Shown here piece by piece: positions 63,701 through 64,000 of a stretch of DNA of 64,000 nt (positions are counted from its first letter, which is position 1; every line of letters starts with the position of its first letter). Origin of the DNA: Mercurialis annua (Eukaryota > Streptophyta > Magnoliopsida > Malpighiales > Euphorbiaceae); NCBI RefSeq assembly GCF_937616625.2, contig NC_065576.1, forward strand, positions 24,536,628-24,600,627, written 5' to 3'. The notes under the pieces were generated by a model. That model was not told where the DNA came from. It searched no databases and saw only the letters and a list, made by a program, of their open reading frames with translations. The position numbers were made by a program, and so were the translations under genes.

Positions 63701-64000
63701 AGGTAATCGGAACGACGCGTAAAAGAGACTTTAGACGCGACATACTAATCCAACGTCACTTTTCACGCATTTTTCGCTTAATAAAACCTTACCATGCTTA
63801 GGTAATCGGAACGACGGGTTAAAGAGATTTGAGACGCTACATACTAATCTAGCGATACTCATTGCGCACACTTTCCGTAATATAACCTAAACATGCTTAG
63901 GTAATCGGAACAACGCGTTAAAGAGAATTGAGACGCGACATACTAATCTAGTGTCACTTTTCACGCACACTTTGCGTAATATATCCTAACCATACATAGG
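60702..64000 (-). repeat. 99 bp satellite array, orientation B, running out of the window
   Basis: The same satellite, with frequent 48 bp short units followed by the 'gcgtaatactaat' variant. It contains the ~54 bp flipped segment at 63271-63324. The array is not terminated within the window. Confidence 0.95.
63271..63324 (+). repeat. ~54 bp micro-inversion inside the satellite
   Basis: The stretch TAGATTATATTACGCAAATG ... ATTAGTATGTCGCG reads in orientation A, while both flanks read in orientation B. The left switch lies at a short palindrome (AAGCTT) and the right switch at CGCG, shared by both orientations. Confidence 0.8.

Noticed and set aside
9365..63900. Dozens of 60-127 codon ORFs in the satellite, on both strands
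   Set aside because: They are 33-residue peptide repeats that exist because 99 is a multiple of 3. They occur on both strands, are broken at short units, and have no start context or conserved substitution pattern.
8132..64000. Regularly spaced repeats as a possible CRISPR array
   Set aside because: The period is 99 bp with continuous homology and no unique spacers, and the context is a plant genome; it is a tandem satellite.
12851..64000. CENP-B box or telomere-like motif in the monomer
   Set aside because: The TTCCGATTACC region lacks the required CENP-B box bases, and 'aacctaacc' occurs singly per monomer rather than as tandem telomeric repeats.

Overview
The window is nuclear DNA from a flowering plant, probably a eudicot, and most likely pericentromeric or other satellite heterochromatin. 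About three quarters of it (about 48 kb) is one diverged tandem repeat with a basic period of 99 bp. The plant assignment rests on a Tat-lineage Ty3/gypsy retrotransposon with an antisense plant-mobile-domain ORF, a CYP89A-like cytochrome P450 fragment, and an endogenous caulimovirid (pararetrovirus). I found no intact protein-coding gene, tRNA or rRNA.

Layout. (1) 1-8131: the 3' part of a Ty3/gypsy (Tat-type) retrotransposon. Its pol (RT, RNase H, second RNase H, integrase) is on + and broken by one stop and several frameshifts. A long antisense ORF region with a plant mobile domain and candidate introns is on -, followed by the 3' LTR. (2) 8132-12850: satellite in orientation A. (3) 12851: head-to-head switch; the rest of the satellite is in orientation B except for a ~54 bp flip near 63.3 kb. 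(4) 13418-14328: a P450 pseudogene fragment embedded in the satellite. (5) 14329-47036: uninterrupted satellite with nested higher-order repeats (297 bp, 396 bp, ~2.2 kb) and blocks shared over 14-31 kb. (6) 47037-53842: a nearly full-length but circularly permuted endogenous pararetrovirus on -, opened inside its RT domain. (7) 53843-64000: satellite again, containing a 317 bp MITE at 60385-60701 with an 8 bp target duplication, and a 517 bp block duplicated with a single mismatch.

The main unexplained signal is that the large discontinuities in the array fall in the same ~25 bp of the 99 bp monomer, the AT-rich segment plus near-palindrome between 'cacttt' and 'ggtaatcgg'. These are the LTR junction, the head-to-head inversion, the P450 insert, the virus insert, the MITE and the left edge of the micro-inversion. 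Two of the inserts (P450 and virus) replace nearly the same bases, and one monomer lineage has lost exactly the bases replaced by the virus. Intact sister copies elsewhere in the array let the empty sites be read directly. The segment behaves like a recurrent break or template-switch site.

Nothing here looks functional as a gene set. The retroelement, virus and P450 are all disrupted, and many breaks are C:G to T:A changes or homopolymer length changes. All coordinates and repeat alignments were read by eye; array-wide statistics need to be computed.
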